7,402 nt of DNA from an uncultured Prevotellaceae bacterium (GTDB lineage Bacteria; Bacteroidota; Bacteroidia; Bacteroidales; Bacteroidaceae), in contig CALYTD010000049.1 of NCBI GenBank assembly GCA_945486445.1, positions 1-7,402 on the forward strand, in the 5' to 3' direction. Each line of letters begins with the position of its first letter. The first letter of the stretch is position 1. The notes beneath the pieces were generated by a model. It had not been told where the DNA came from, did not search any database, and saw nothing but the letters and a program-made list of their open reading frames with translations. Below, in pieces: positions 7,189 through 7,402 of this stretch. The position numbers and the translations under genes were made by a program.

Positions 7189-7402
7189 GGTGGTTGTATA
7201 GTTTTTTAGTGAATTCGTAGTTCCTTCTTTTGCTTGTTTCGGCATTGTATATGGCTCGTTAGTGAGCCAAACACATGGTTTTTCTCCGTGGAGTAGCAAT
7301 ACATTCCGCTGCCCAGAGAAACGGATCGGAGGGGGTTCAGGCCTTCTTCTGCTTCTCGACGAGTTGGGAAGGACTTGTCGATCAGCATGGGCCTCGCACA
7401 GT
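7189..7402 (-). other. GH43 leader and unidentified right-edge sequence
   Basis: The 50-60 bp before the GH43 ATG are A-rich (AAAAGAAGGAACT about 40 nt upstream) and look like an untranslated leader. Beyond about 7300 the sequence is GC-richer and differs in texture. Two minus-strand frames are open there: one of 64 codons plus stop runs from the window edge to TAA at 7206, and one in frame with GH43 stays open for 71 codons to the edge. Neither translation resembles a protein I know, and part of the plus strand is open too. It may be the end of an upstream gene or non-coding sequence. Confidence 0.3.
7268..7299 (-). promoter_or_regulatory. Weak candidate promoter for GH43
   Basis: On the minus strand TTG (7299-7297) is followed after 21 bp by TGTGTTTG (7275-7268), which matches the Bacteroidetes -7 consensus TAnnTTTG at five of six fixed positions. 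It would start transcription near 7261, about 70 nt before the GH43 ATG. A 6-bp inverted repeat (TGGCTC at 7252-7257, GAGCCA at 7264-7269) overlaps the -7 element, so only part of it could be in the transcript. The -7 mismatch keeps confidence low. Confidence 0.3.

Overview
The window looks like part of a hemicellulose (xylan) utilisation locus from a Bacteroidales bacterium, most likely a Prevotella-type gut or rumen organism. The reasons are the enzyme combination (GH43, GH115 and GH98), start codons preceded by A/T-rich leaders instead of strong Shine-Dalgarno sequences, and a TAnnTTTG-type promoter element. The genus is an inference; no rRNA or marker gene is present.

All three real genes lie on the minus strand, so the transcriptional order runs right to left. 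(1) At 7188-6190 is a GH43 enzyme of the beta-xylosidase/alpha-L-arabinofuranosidase type with no signal peptide. (2) At 5814-3232 is a secreted GH115 alpha-glucuronidase of 860 residues. (3) From 3212 to beyond base 1 is a secreted multidomain GH98 endo-glycosidase, 1070 residues of which are visible before it runs off the left edge. GH115 and GH98 are 19 bp apart and almost certainly co-transcribed.

The 375-bp gap 5815-6189 separates GH43 from the GH115-GH98 pair. Read from right to left it holds a GC-rich imperfect hairpin next to the GH43 stop, a four-copy tandem repeat with an exact 22-bp period (6062-6149), a strong intrinsic terminator built from the last repeat unit (6083-6050), and a candidate Bacteroidetes promoter for GH115 (about 5920-5911). 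GH43 is therefore probably a separate transcription unit from GH115-GH98. The right edge (7189-7402) holds the GH43 leader and an unidentified GC-richer stretch.

Working model (inference): secreted GH98 cuts decorated xylan internally, GH115 removes (4-O-methyl-)glucuronic acid side chains, and GH43 trims imported oligosaccharides to xylose and/or arabinose. No SusC/SusD pair, sensor/regulator, transposase, tRNA, rRNA or CRISPR array is visible. The most distinctive signal is the 22-bp repeat array fused to the terminator. The GH98 C-terminal modules and the open reading frame upstream of GH43 are the next things to examine.
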